DNA from: Burkholderiales bacterium
Lineage (GTDB): Bacteria; Pseudomonadota; Gammaproteobacteria; Burkholderiales; Casimicrobiaceae
Reading direction: 5' to 3'
NCBI GenBank assembly: GCA_020851235.1
Contig: JADZDD010000035.1
Span: 372,001-436,000, forward strand
Length of the DNA stretch: 64,000 nt
Shown: positions 54,799 through 63,747 of the stretch, in pieces
Layout: every line of letters begins with the position of its first letter
How positions within the stretch are numbered: position 1 is the stretch's first letter
The notes under the pieces: generated by a model
Told to the model about the DNA's origin: nothing
Database searches by the model: none
Seen by the model: the letters and a program-made list of their open reading frames with translations, nothing else
Made by a program: the position numbers and the translations under genes

Positions 54799-55203
54799 TC
54801 AAGGGCGTGAGCGCGGCGCCGCGAAGTGTCCACCGGCCAATACCGCGTCGACCGCCGGCAGCAGGTCGGTCGCGATCGAGCGCTTGACGACCAGGCCATC
54901 GGCACCCGCCGCAAACGCGACTTCCGTCACCGAGGGCTCGTCGTACACGCTCAAGAGCAGCACCTTCGTGTGCGGAGCGCGTGCACGAATCGATTGCAGC
55001 AGGTGACGGATGTCACCCTGCGCAAGCGAGACGTCGACGATGACGAGTGTCGGCGCGAGCTTCGTCGTGCCTTCCATGAGTGAATCCTGGTCGCCGACCA
55101 TGAAGACCTGGCTGAATGTGGTCTCGAGCAAGCCGCGAACGCCGTCGCTCAGGCCGTGATGCCGCTCGGCGAGCAGAACGCAACGGGACGGGACAGTGCT
55201 CAT
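54799..55203 (-). CDS. Orphan receiver-domain response regulator
   Basis: Single receiver domain of 134 residues with no DNA-binding part. The phospho-acceptor Asp is in LVIVDVSLAQ (near residue 57). Ser is in LLLSVYDE and Lys in GLVVKRSI. The usual N-terminal acidic pair is reduced to one Glu (LLAERHH), which may weaken Mg2+ binding. It resembles the receiver half of NarL-type regulators, with a short unrelated tail FAAPRSRP. Direct repeats lie just before its ATG. Possibly a partner or phosphate sink for the kinase at 56006. Confidence 0.88.
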   Translation of the reverse strand: MSTVPSRCVLLAERHHGLSDGVRGLLETTFSQVFMVGDQDSLMEGTTKLAPTLVIVDVSLAQGDIRHLLQSIRARAPHTKVLLLSVYDEPSVTEVAFAAGADGLVVKRSIATDLLPAVDAVLAGGHFAAPRSRP

Positions 55204-55209
55204 GCCCCC

Positions 55210-55246
55210 TGTCTTGTCCCTGTCCTGTTCGTGTCTTGCCCCTGTC
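55210..55246. repeat. 15-base direct repeat ahead of the orphan receiver
   Basis: TGTCTTGTCCCTGTC (55210-55224) and TGTCTTGCCCCTGTC (55232-55246) differ at one base and repeat every 22 bases, two helical turns. They lie 7-43 bases before the receiver ATG (minus strand). The phase suits binding by a dimer on one DNA face. Regulator unknown; the NarL-type protein next door is a candidate. Confidence 0.65.
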
Positions 55247-55330
55247 GCATGGCGCGCCCGGCTCTCGAGCGCAAAGGTTGCGCGAACCGGGCGCGGCCGT
55301 CACTCCGCATTTTTTCGGATGGGATGGGCC

Positions 55331-55365
55331 GAAAATTACGGTCCGACGCGCCACGAGGCGCGTCG
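55331..55365 (-). terminator. Possible intrinsic terminator after the NarL-type regulator
   Basis: On the minus strand a 9-base stem (55365-55344, CGACGCGCC paired with GGCGCGTCG, loop four bases) is followed, after seven bases, by AATTTT (55336-55331). The gap between stem and T-run makes it weaker than a classical terminator. Confidence 0.5.
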
Positions 55366-55367
55366 CG

Positions 55368-56009
55368 TCAAGGATCGACGATGCCGTGGCGGATCGCGAC
55401 GCGGATGAGCTCGGCGCTGCTCTTGGCGCCGAGCGTTTCCATGATCTGGTACTTGTGCGATTCCACGGTGCGTGACGAGAGGTCGAGCTTTCGCGCGATC
55501 TCCTTTGCCGACAGGCCGTCAGCGAGGAGGCGCACGATCTCGCGCTGACGGGGTGTGAGCGCGACGGCATGCGCGCTATCGCCAGGTACCGCATGCTCAT
55601 TCACGGCGAACACCGCCCGGGCGAGCGCCGGGCTCACGAACGTGCCCCCATCGAGCGCAACGCGGATGGCCTGCACGAGTTCCTCGGGTGCGGCGAGCTT
55701 GAGGACGTACGCCGCGGCACCGGCACGCAGCGCACGCCGTGCGTACCCCGGCTCGTTATGCATGGTGAGAAAGACGACGGGGATGGCAAGTCCACGCTGC
55801 CGCATGGCGTCGAGTGCGTCGATGCCACTCAGCAGCGGCATGCTCACGTCGGCGACGACCACGTCCGGGGCAAGCGTCATCGCCGCTTCGACCATCGCCG
55901 GCCCATCGGCCACCACGCCTGCCAGCTCGAAGTCGGCGGAGAGGAGGCTCTTCAAGCCCTGCGCGACGACCTTGTGGTCGTCGGCCAAGAGCACGCGCGG
56001 CCGGCTCAC
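55368..56009 (-). CDS. NarL/FixJ-family response regulator
   Basis: Regulator of 213 residues. The receiver domain has the acidic pair LADDHK, phospho-acceptor Asp in VVVADVSMPLLSG (near residue 55), Thr in VFLTMHN and Lys in YVLKLA. The LuxR-type HTH includes LTPRQREIVRLLADGLSAKE and LSSRTVESHKYQIM. The GTG start at 56009 overlaps the kinase gene's stop (GTGA), so the pair is translationally coupled. Output genes unknown. Confidence 0.94.
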   Translation of the reverse strand: MSRPRVLLADDHKVVAQGLKSLLSADFELAGVVADGPAMVEAAMTLAPDVVVADVSMPLLSGIDALDAMRQRGLAIPVVFLTMHNEPGYARRALRAGAAAYVLKLAAPEELVQAIRVALDGGTFVSPALARAVFAVNEHAVPGDSAHAVALTPRQREIVRLLADGLSAKEIARKLDLSSRTVESHKYQIMETLGAKSSAELIRVAIRHGIVDP

Positions 56010-57799
56010 GCGGCCTCCGGCAACGGCACCCAGGCCATGAGCGACGTCCCGTTCCCCCGCTCGCTGCGCAGGTCGAGGCGGCCCCCCACGAGGCGGATGC
56101 GCTCGCGCATGCTCGCCAGCCCCAGGCTCGCGCGCGCGCAATCGCGCCCGGCGTCGAAGCCCGCGCCATTGTCGCGCACGGCCAGCGCCATGCCCCCCTG
56201 CGCCGGCGCAAGCGAGACGTCGACGTCGGTCGCGCCAGCATGGCGCTCGACGTTGCGCAATGCCTCCTGCGCCACCCGAAACAGGCACAGCGCCACGTCG
56301 GCATGCAAGCTGCGCGACACGACGCCGCAGTCGAACCTGACATGAAGCGATCCACGCTGCGCGACGCGGTCGCACTCGATGCGCAGCGCCTCGGCAAGGC
56401 CCAGGTCCTCGAGCACCGAAGGGTGCAAGCGATACGAAAGCGCATGGACGTCTTCCCCCAACTCCACGAGGCCCTCACGAATCGACTGCGCGGCATGTGC
56501 ATCGGGCGCGTGCCGCTCGCGCCCTTCGAGCGCTGCCGCTTCGATCGCGAGGCCCGCCAGGCGCTGCGAGACGTCGTCGTGCAACTCGCGCGCGAGCCGG
56601 CGGCGCTCGTCCTCGTGCGCGGTGACGAGCCGACCCGCAAGACCCGCCACTTCGCGCTCCGCGCGTCGGCGGCGCGTGCGCTGCACGAGGAGCGCAGCAA
56701 TGAGCGCTGTCTCCAGCACGAGCGCGGTCAGCGCCGCAACGACCGCGCCGCGGTGCATCTCCCAGACCGAGGGCGGCTTGAAGCGCACCTCGCTGCCGGG
56801 CGGGAGCCGCGACATGTCGATGTTCCAGCGCCGAAGCTCGCGCCAGTCGTAGACTGCCGGCTGCAATCCCAGGATGTCCACCTGCGGTTGCGGCTGCGCC
56901 GCGCCGCCCAGCGCACGCAGCGTCGCATTGGCGACACGCTGCGCCTGCTCGCGCAGCGACCACGACGGCCCACCGACGACGCCGCTGCCGAGTTCGTTCG
57001 CGTAGATCCCGAAGATCGGCGCGTTCGCCACCTTGTGAAGACTCACCAGCGCATCGCGCCGCTGGTGGGGAACGCCGGCGGCGTCGACGACCAGCACCGC
57101 GTACAGGATCGCCGAATGCGCGGGCAGAGCGGCGACCCGCGCCTGCATCTGCACGAGCGAAAGGTCATTGAGATACTCGAAGCGGATTCGATCGGTGAAC
57201 GAAGCGGCCTCGCGCTTCAATTCCCCGAGCCAGAACCGCTCGAGGCGGGACGCGCCGATCACCACGACAATCGTCTGCGTTTGCGGAAGCAGCCGTTCGA
57301 TGTGGTGGAGGATCTCCGGAATGTGAACGCGCACACCGACGATCGCGTCTTTCGGCAGCAGAGGCGTCTTGGGGATGAAGCGCTCCTCCAGCGCGCCCAG
57401 CACCACCGGGGTGGTGCCGAACAGCTCGTCGCGGTGCGTGAGGTAGAACTGCGCGGCGGGACCGCCGAAGGTCACCACGACGTCGGGCGGGGTCCCATCG
57501 AACCGGTCGTTGAGATACGCGATGAACGTGCGCGTCTGCTTGTCGGTCGCGGTGCGCATGTAGTCGAGGCTCGCCTCGACGAACGTGATCGGCGTATCGA
57601 AGCGCTGCGCGAGCGCCGTCCGGAACGTCGGCGCGATCGAATCGTACGGCGCGAAGTCGGGGCCGAACGAATTGAGGACGAGGACGCGCTTGGCGATCGC
57701 AGCATCGATACCGGCAACGAGCGTCCAGGCGAGCAGCGCCCAGCCGAAGGCACGCACTGCGGAGAAGCCGTGATGCACGTGCGCCGTCAGCGCAGCCAC
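56006..57799 (-). CDS. Sensor kinase with ABC-substrate-binding-like sensor domain
   Basis: Membrane kinase of 597 residues. A signal/anchor segment is followed by a periplasmic domain (about 35-330) resembling ABC solute-binding proteins, with RVLVLNSFGPDF, DVVVTFGGPAAQFYL and DAIVGVRVHIP. One membrane segment lies near 350-375. The NarX-type HisKA_3 region has His in ARELHDDVSQRLAG (near 413), and the ATPase includes LGLASMRERI. GTG 57799 overlaps the E1 gene stop by 13 bases. It may sense a small ligand directly, coupled to the regulator downstream. Confidence 0.92.
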   Translation of the reverse strand: MAALTAHVHHGFSAVRAFGWALLAWTLVAGIDAAIAKRVLVLNSFGPDFAPYDSIAPTFRTALAQRFDTPITFVEASLDYMRTATDKQTRTFIAYLNDRFDGTPPDVVVTFGGPAAQFYLTHRDELFGTTPVVLGALEERFIPKTPLLPKDAIVGVRVHIPEILHHIERLLPQTQTIVVVIGASRLERFWLGELKREAASFTDRIRFEYLNDLSLVQMQARVAALPAHSAILYAVLVVDAAGVPHQRRDALVSLHKVANAPIFGIYANELGSGVVGGPSWSLREQAQRVANATLRALGGAAQPQPQVDILGLQPAVYDWRELRRWNIDMSRLPPGSEVRFKPPSVWEMHRGAVVAALTALVLETALIAALLVQRTRRRRAEREVAGLAGRLVTAHEDERRRLARELHDDVSQRLAGLAIEAAALEGRERHAPDAHAAQSIREGLVELGEDVHALSYRLHPSVLEDLGLAEALRIECDRVAQRGSLHVRFDCGVVSRSLHADVALCLFRVAQEALRNVERHAGATDVDVSLAPAQGGMALAVRDNGAGFDAGRDCARASLGLASMRERIRLVGGRLDLRSERGNGTSLMAWVPLPEAA

Positions 57800-60459
57800 G
57801 GTGCAGCAACGTCCGCCGCCATGCCGTAGCGCGCGATCGCGGAAGCGACCCGCTGCGCTCCCGCCGCATCGCGCGCAAGCGCGTGCAGCGCCGCCACGAC
57901 GAGGTGATCGCGGTCGACCTCGAAGAAGCCGCGCAGCGCGGCCCGCGTGTCGCTGCGGCCGAAGCCGTCGGTGCCCAGCGCGACGAACGGCGCGGCGACG
58001 TGCGCCGCGATGAGTTCCGGATAGGCGCGCACGTAGTCGGTCGCGGCGATGATCGGCGCCGTACCGGCGAGGAGCGTGCCGACGTGGCTCGGTCGCGGTG
58101 CCGCCGTCGGATGCAGCCGGTTCCAGCGCGCGACCTCCCGCGCCTCACGGGCGAGTTCGGCGAAGCTCGTCGCGCTGTAGACCTCGCTTCCCACGCCCCA
58201 GTCACGCGCGAGAACCTCGGCCGCCGCGATGACCTCGCGCAGGATCGTGCCCGAGCCCACGAGCCGCACGTGGCCGGCGTCACCGGCGTGAGCCGCATAC
58301 CGATATAGACCACGCACGATGTCGCCGGCCACACCCTCGGGCAGCGACGGTTGCGCGTAGTTCTCGTTCATGACCGTCACGTAGTAGAAGACATCCTCCT
58401 GGCGCTCGAGCATCTGCCGCATGCCGTGCTCGACGATGACCGCGAGCTCAAAGGCGAACGCCGGATCATACGCGCGACAGTTGGGAATCGTCGCGGCGAC
58501 CACGTGGCTGCTGCCGTCCTGGTGCTGCAGCCCTTCCCCGGCGAGCGTGGTGCGGCCCGCGGTCGCGCCGAAGAGGAAGCCGCGGGCGCGCTGGTCGGCC
58601 GCCGCCCAGATGAGGTCGCCCACGCGCTGGAAGCCGAACATCGAGTAGTAGATGTAGAAGGGCAGCAGCGCCTTCCCGTGCACGCTGTAGGCGGTCGCCG
58701 CCGCGGTCCACGAGCACAACGCACCCGCCTCGGTGATCCCCTCTTCGAGGAGCTGGCCGTCGCGCGCCTCGTGGTAGGCGAGCATCGACTGCGCATCCTC
58801 GGGCGTGTAGAGCTGGCCCTCCGGCGCGTAGATGCCGATCTGGCGAAAGAGGTTGGCCATGCCGAAGGTTCGCGCCTCGTCGGCGACGATGGGCACGATC
58901 GACGGCCCGAGCGCGCGATCGCGAAGGAGGTTGCCCAGGATGCGCACCGCCGCCATCGTCGTCGACATCTCCTTGCCCGCGGCCGCGGTGGCGAAGGTCG
59001 CGTACTGCGCAAGCGGTGGCACCGGCAAGGGCGCGGCCTGGTGCCGGCGCCGCGGCAGGTCACCCCCCAGCGCCGCGCGGCGCTCGCGCAGGTAGAGCAT
59101 CTCGCGGCTGTCGGGCGCCGGCTTGTAGAAGCGAAGCTCCTCGAGATCGGCATCGCCAAGCGGCAGCGCGAAGCGATCGCGAAACTGGCGCATCGCCTCG
59201 AGGCCCAGCTTCTTCGCCTGGTGCGCGGTCATGCGGGACTCGCCGGTGGCCCCCATGCCGTAACCCTTCTTGGTCTTGGCGAGGATCACCGTGGGCTGCC
59301 CCGCGTGCGTGCGCGCCGCGTGCAGCGCCGCGTGCAGCTTGCGAAAGTCGTGGCCACCGCGGGTGAGCCCGTCGATCTCGGCCGGTGTCATGTGCGCGAC
59401 CAGCGCCTGCAACTCGGGATCGAGCGCGAAGAAATGGTCGCGGTTGTACACCCCGTCGTTGGCCCCGAGCGTCTGGTACTGGCCGTCGACCGTGGCAGCG
59501 AAGCGACGCAGGAGCGCGTGGTTGGTATCGTGCGCGAAGAGCGCGTCCCAGTCCGAGCCCCACAGCACCTTGATCACGTTCCAGCCGGCGCCGGCAAAGA
59601 GCGCTTCGAGCTCCTGGATGATCTGGCCGTTACCGCGCACCGGACCGTCGAGGCGCTGCAGGTTGCAATTGATGACGAAAGTGAGATTGTCGAGCTTCTC
59701 GCGCGCCGCGAGCGTCAGCGCACCGACCGATTCCGGCTCGTCCATCTCGCCGTCACCGAAGACACCCCAGACGTGCCGGTGCGCGGTCGCGACGAGCCCC
59801 CGGTGATCGAGGTAGCGCATGAAGCGCGCCTGGTAGATGGCGCTGATCGGCCCCAAGCCCATCGATCCCGTCGGAAACTGCCAGAACTGCGGCATGAGCC
59901 ATGGGTGCGGGTACGACGACAGGCCGCCACCGGCAACCTCCTGCCGATAGCGCGCGAGCTGCGCCTCGTCGAGCCCGCCCTCGAGAAAGGCACGGGCGTA
60001 CACCCCCGGCGCCGAGTGTGGCTGGAAGTAGACGAGGTCGGCACCCGTGCCGTCGTCGCCGCGGAAGAAATGATTGAACCCCACCTCGAAGATCTCCGCG
60101 GCCGAGGCATAGCTTGCGATGTGGCCACCCAACTCGCTCGCCGTGCGATTGGCGCGCATCACCATGGCCAGCGCATTCCAGCGCACGATCCCGCTGATCC
60201 GCTGCTCGAGGGCCAGGTCCCCCGGATACGGGCCCTGCTGTGCGAGCGGGATCGTGTTCTGGTACGCCGAGTGCGGCGCCTCGACGGCAACGAGCCCGCG
60301 CGCCTGCGCGTGCTCCTGCAACTGCCGCAGCACGAAGAGGGCGCGCGCCGCACCCCCGTGGCGCACGACACCGTCGAGCGCGTCACGCCATTCCTGCGTC
60401 TCCTCCGGATCGTCGTCGTGAGGAAGCTGGGGGATCTCGTCGGGCGCTTGCATCGACAT
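57787..60459 (-). CDS. mdeB: Homodimeric 2-oxoacid dehydrogenase E1 (AceE/MdeB-like)
   Basis: Thiamine-diphosphate E1 subunit of 890 residues, AceE size. It decarboxylates a 2-oxoacid and passes the acyl group to an E2. The ThDP site is [10 protein letters not shown] with the partner [14 protein letters not shown], and the activity loop TKKGYGMG is intact. No E2 or E3 gene is near, so it must share those of another complex. Beside an Lrp regulator and a Cys/Met-type lyase it matches MdeB, the 2-oxobutyrate dehydrogenase E1 of the P. putida methionine locus. Ordinary pyruvate AceE is the alternative. ATG 60459 is chosen; GTG 60468 and ATG 60453 are possible. Confidence 0.85.
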   Translation of the reverse strand: MSMQAPDEIPQLPHDDDPEETQEWRDALDGVVRHGGAARALFVLRQLQEHAQARGLVAVEAPHSAYQNTIPLAQQGPYPGDLALEQRISGIVRWNALAMVMRANRTASELGGHIASYASAAEIFEVGFNHFFRGDDGTGADLVYFQPHSAPGVYARAFLEGGLDEAQLARYRQEVAGGGLSSYPHPWLMPQFWQFPTGSMGLGPISAIYQARFMRYLDHRGLVATAHRHVWGVFGDGEMDEPESVGALTLAAREKLDNLTFVINCNLQRLDGPVRGNGQIIQELEALFAGAGWNVIKVLWGSDWDALFAHDTNHALLRRFAATVDGQYQTLGANDGVYNRDHFFALDPELQALVAHMTPAEIDGLTRGGHDFRKLHAALHAARTHAGQPTVILAKTKKGYGMGATGESRMTAHQAKKLGLEAMRQFRDRFALPLGDADLEELRFYKPAPDSREMLYLRERRAALGGDLPRRRHQAAPLPVPPLAQYATFATAAAGKEMSTTMAAVRILGNLLRDRALGPSIVPIVADEARTFGMANLFRQIGIYAPEGQLYTPEDAQSMLAYHEARDGQLLEEGITEAGALCSWTAAATAYSVHGKALLPFYIYYSMFGFQRVGDLIWAAADQRARGFLFGATAGRTTLAGEGLQHQDGSSHVVAATIPNCRAYDPAFAFELAVIVEHGMRQMLERQEDVFYYVTVMNENYAQPSLPEGVAGDIVRGLYRYAAHAGDAGHVRLVGSGTILREVIAAAEVLARDWGVGSEVYSATSFAELAREAREVARWNRLHPTAAPRPSHVGTLLAGTAPIIAATDYVRAYPELIAAHVAAPFVALGTDGFGRSDTRAALRGFFEVDRDHLVVAALHALARDAAGAQRVASAIARYGMAADVAAPWLR

Positions 60460-60550
60460 CGGGGCCACCGTCGCGCGGACTGGGAGGGGCCAGTGTAGTG
60501 CCGATTGCCCAGCAGATGGTATCGATCTCCTCCGTGTCAGGAAGCGATTG

Positions 60551-60565
60551 CAGGATAATATTCTT
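60551..60565. promoter_or_regulatory. Lrp-type binding site between mdeB and mdeR
   Basis: CAGGATAATATTCTT matches 12 of 15 positions of the Lrp consensus YAGHAWATTWTDCTR. It lies in the divergent 131-base gap, 26 bases before the regulator ATG. It contains TATTAT on the minus strand, a possible -10 for mdeB with a poor -35, as expected for an activated promoter. Confidence 0.6.
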
Positions 60566-60590
60566 GGAGTGCCTCGATACCAGAACGATC

Positions 60591-61082
60591 ATGCCGTCAG
60601 ACAGCCTTGATGCGATCGATCTTCGCATCCTCGCCGAACTTCAGAGGAACGCAAAGATATCGAACGTGGAACTCGCGCACCGCGTGCATCTGTCGCCGTC
60701 GCCGTGCCTCACCCGGGTCCGCGTACTCGAGGAGCGAGGCACCATTCGGCACTACGTCACATTGCTCGATCCGCTCCACATCGGACTGTCCGTAAGTGTG
60801 TTCATCCAGATCAGCCTCGAAAAACACGCCCGCACATCGATCGAGGTGTTCGAGGATGCGATTCGGCAGCGTCCTGAAGTGATGGAATGCTATCTCATGA
60901 GCGGCGACGCCGACTATCTCTTGCGCGTGGTCGTGCCAGACGTGCAGGCATTGGAACGCTTCATCTTCGACAAACTGACGCCGATTCCAGGAATCGCGAG
61001 TATCCGGTCTAGCTTCGCATTGAAGCAGGTGAAGTACGAAACGGCATTACCGTTGCCGGCGCCTTCACGAAAGGGACGGTAA
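60591..61082 (+). CDS. mdeR: Lrp/AsnC family regulator (MdeR-like)
   Basis: Amino-acid-responsive regulator of 163 residues. The N-terminal HTH is [20 protein letters not shown] followed by [22 protein letters not shown]-terminal RAM domain has [22 protein letters not shown] 60591 gives the usual Lrp length; an in-frame ATG at 60516 would put the Lrp-like box inside the gene. It diverges from the E1 gene and points toward the convergent lyase gene. In P. putida the matching regulator, MdeR, activates the methionine gamma-lyase operon. The name is by context and family. Confidence 0.85.
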   Translation: MPSDSLDAIDLRILAELQRNAKISNVELAHRVHLSPSPCLTRVRVLEERGTIRHYVTLLDPLHIGLSVSVFIQISLEKHARTSIEVFEDAIRQRPEVMECYLMSGDADYLLRVVVPDVQALERFIFDKLTPIPGIASIRSSFALKQVKYETALPLPAPSRKGR

Positions 61083-61255
61083 ACAGGACAATTCGCGACG
61101 CTCTGCAAACACGATCAAGCTCACCTGGCCCTCTCGTTGGAAGAATCGTCTGCGCCGTCGACACGTGAAATCAGATCGGCCGCGTCGCCTGCTGGGTTTG
61201 GCCTATGACTGATCGCGAATGCGTTGCTTGTGATGTCGAATGGCACCGAAGCACA

Positions 61256-62548
61256 TCAAGCGTCAACGAGTCCACGGAATGCGCGATCCAGGTCCGCAAT
61301 CAAGTCGTCCGCGTGCTCGAGCCCAATCGACACGCGAAGCAGGCCTTCCGACACTCCCGACGCCTCGCGAGCGACCACGGGCACACCTGAGTGCGTCGTC
61401 GATGCGGGGTGACAAATCAATGATTCCGTACCACCCAAACTCACGGCCGATTTGAACAGCGACAGCGCGTTGATGAAACGGAACGCGGCCGGCCGGCCGC
61501 CCTCCAACACAAATGAGAACGTCGATCCGGCACCAGCGCATTGGCGTCGAAACACCGCCTGGTACGCGGGATCCTCCACGTGTTCCGGGTGGTGAATTCG
61601 CACCCGCTGATAGGGATTGCCGCCAAGCCACTTGGCAATCCTCCTGGCGGTCTCTGCCGCCCGTTCCATTCGTAGTACGACAGTCTCCATTGATCGCGTA
61701 AGCATCCATGACGAGTGCGGGTCGAGCTGCGAACCGAACGCGCCCCGCGTCGCCCGCACCCGATCCACCAGCGCCTTCCTGCCAGTGACCCCACCCGCGA
61801 CCAGATCGCTGTGGCCACCTACGTATTTCGTCAGCGAATAGACGGACAAATCGATACCATGGCTGGCCGGATGCTGAAAGATCGGGCCGAGCATCGTGTT
61901 GTCGCAGACCGAGATCGGCCGCACGCCACGCTCCCGCTGGAACGCATCGATCTCCCCCACTACCGCACCAAGATCCATGAGCGCGTTAGTTGGGTTGGCC
62001 GGCGTCTCGATATAGCAAAGACGCACGGGACCGCGTTCCGCCGCCGATCGGACCGTTTCGCGAATGGCGGCCGCCGACAGGCCATCCCGAATGACATGTG
62101 TGCCGATGCCCCACTCCGAAAGGATCTTCGATATCAGGGTCTCCGCGCCCCCGTACAGGGGCGCCGACTGCACCACCTGATCACCGGGCCTCAAGAATGT
62201 AAGGAGGACGGCGCTGATCGCCGACATGCCGCTCGACGTCACTAGCGCCGCCTCCGATCCATCCAGAAGCGCCAGCCGATCCTCGGCAATCTCCAGGTTC
62301 GGGTTGTTGAATCGGCTGTACACCAGCCCCGCCGATTCAGAGTCCCCCGGCCGCGCGCGACCCCCGACCACGTCGAAGAAGCGCGCGCCATCCTCCGCAG
62401 AGCGAAACGCAAACGTGGATGTCAGGAACACCGGCGGCTTCACCGACCCTTCGGCAAGGAACGGGTCGTAGCCGTAGGACATCATCTGCGTCTCGACGTG
62501 CAGTGCATGGTCCCCTATGTGCTTCGTGTGGTAGCCCGGCTTGGTCAT
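61256..62548 (-). CDS. Cys/Met metabolism PLP enzyme (methionine gamma-lyase-like)
   Basis: Fold-type I PLP enzyme of 430 residues in the cystathionine gamma-synthase/gamma-lyase family. The Schiff-base Lys is in VYSLTKYVGGHSDL (near residue 212), the phosphate-site YSRFNNPN near 79, and SGMSAISAV near 108. At the position of the methionine gamma-lyase catalytic Cys (LYGC in P. putida) it has Gly (APLYGGAET), so the activity may be a different gamma-elimination or replacement. Context with MdeB and MdeR homologues still suggests methionine, homocysteine or cystathionine breakdown to a 2-oxoacid. GTG 62554 is an alternative start with GGAGG close by. Confidence 0.85.
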   Translation of the reverse strand: MTKPGYHTKHIGDHALHVETQMMSYGYDPFLAEGSVKPPVFLTSTFAFRSAEDGARFFDVVGGRARPGDSESAGLVYSRFNNPNLEIAEDRLALLDGSEAALVTSSGMSAISAVLLTFLRPGDQVVQSAPLYGGAETLISKILSEWGIGTHVIRDGLSAAAIRETVRSAAERGPVRLCYIETPANPTNALMDLGAVVGEIDAFQRERGVRPISVCDNTMLGPIFQHPASHGIDLSVYSLTKYVGGHSDLVAGGVTGRKALVDRVRATRGAFGSQLDPHSSWMLTRSMETVVLRMERAAETARRIAKWLGGNPYQRVRIHHPEHVEDPAYQAVFRRQCAGAGSTFSFVLEGGRPAAFRFINALSLFKSAVSLGGTESLICHPASTTHSGVPVVAREASGVSEGLLRVSIGLEHADDLIADLDRAFRGLVDA

Positions 62549-62762
62549 TGGCACATACCCTCCTTCATCATCCGTTCCGACAGCGTCTCCACGTCACATC
62601 CCACGCATCCGGCTTCGCTACAGTTCCTTCCAACCGCCGAGCACGCGCGCTCCTGGATGCTGTCCGGCTGGAACCACGTACTCACGTCTCGTTGCGTCAC
62701 TCCTCCGACGTGATCGAAGTTCGTGCCCAACGCCGACAGCGACCGTGAACCGCGTCGACGCT

Positions 62763-63698
62763 TCATATCTTCTTCGTATACGCACGGACGTACTCCAAGA
62801 CTCTCTTCGGCGTAAACGACGGGATCGTGCAACCCGGTGAAAGAATCAGCTTCTCTCGCCCTGCATCCGCAATCGCAGCATCGATCTCGCGCGCCAACTC
62901 ACTCAAGCATCGCTCGTGAATCTTCGTCTCGTCGAGGCCACCCATGATGCACTTCCCTGTCAGCCCCCTCAGCTCCCCCAAGCCAGGATTCCCCTTGCCG
63001 CTCGTCGGTACGCTCAGGACTTCGTATGGATAGTCCGCGATCCGATCCATTTGAAGATAGTCGCCATGAATGTGAAGAATTCTCGTCATGCCTTCGGCGG
63101 CCTTCAATAGTTCAATTGCGTACGGCTTTTGCAACTGTTCATGCTGCTCGCGGGTGACGCCGCGCGGCATTCCGCGCGGAATCGCCCCGTTAATCGTCAT
63201 GAAGATTCCATCGATGCCTGCAGCGCGCGCCGCCCGAATGTAGTTGCACATCGTCTCGGTTACCGCCTCCAGGGCGGGGTGCGTCGCGGATCCGTACGAC
63301 AAGAAGCGATCGGCCTGATCAAATCCAACGTTCCTCAATATCTGCTGATACGGTTCAAAGATCGTATCGATGAGGGGGACGTCATTCCCCAATGCCTTTC
63401 TCAACCCGCGCAAGACCTCCAGTTGCGTCTTGAAACAGTGCTCGTCCATCGACAAGACTGTGTACCTCCGAAGGCTCTCGATCGAGTCGAGTGACGTGAC
63501 TCCCGCGGGAACAGGGTAGCGATAGTCATTCATCGCTTTCATGATGTCCCAGTCATAGGCACGCATGTACTCCAGATGGAGATCTATGACTCGTGCGCTA
63601 TCCAAATGGTCCGACAAGAAGTGGACCCAAGCGAGCAATGGCGGATGATCGACATTACCCCCATTGACTGCTGCGTTGAACCTCTCAAGCTTGTTCAT
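62763..63698 (-). CDS. Uroporphyrinogen decarboxylase (URO-D) family protein
   Basis: TIM-barrel protein of 311 residues in the URO-D/methyltransferase superfamily. It has AGIDGIFMTINGAIPRG, RILHIHGDYLQMD and the end EKLILSPGCTIPSF, which keeps a Cys-bearing zinc-site-like segment as in MtaA/CmuA-type methyltransferases. True HemE motifs are absent from the N-terminus, so heme synthesis is unlikely. ATG 63698 has GAGGAG upstream. It follows a Bug-type receptor gene by 49 bases on the same strand, suggesting joint uptake and metabolism. Substrate unknown. Confidence 0.85.
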   Translation of the reverse strand: MNKLERFNAAVNGGNVDHPPLLAWVHFLSDHLDSARVIDLHLEYMRAYDWDIMKAMNDYRYPVPAGVTSLDSIESLRRYTVLSMDEHCFKTQLEVLRGLRKALGNDVPLIDTIFEPYQQILRNVGFDQADRFLSYGSATHPALEAVTETMCNYIRAARAAGIDGIFMTINGAIPRGMPRGVTREQHEQLQKPYAIELLKAAEGMTRILHIHGDYLQMDRIADYPYEVLSVPTSGKGNPGLGELRGLTGKCIMGGLDETKIHERCLSELAREIDAAIADAGREKLILSPGCTIPSFTPKRVLEYVRAYTKKI

Positions 63699-63747
63699 AG
63701 TAGTCTCCTCTCCGCCGTGACCATTCGAGAACGCGGCACCGCCAGTG

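Noticed and set aside
58351-60498. 715-codon plus-strand open frame
   Set aside because: Antisense to the E1 gene, which has intact ThDP motifs.
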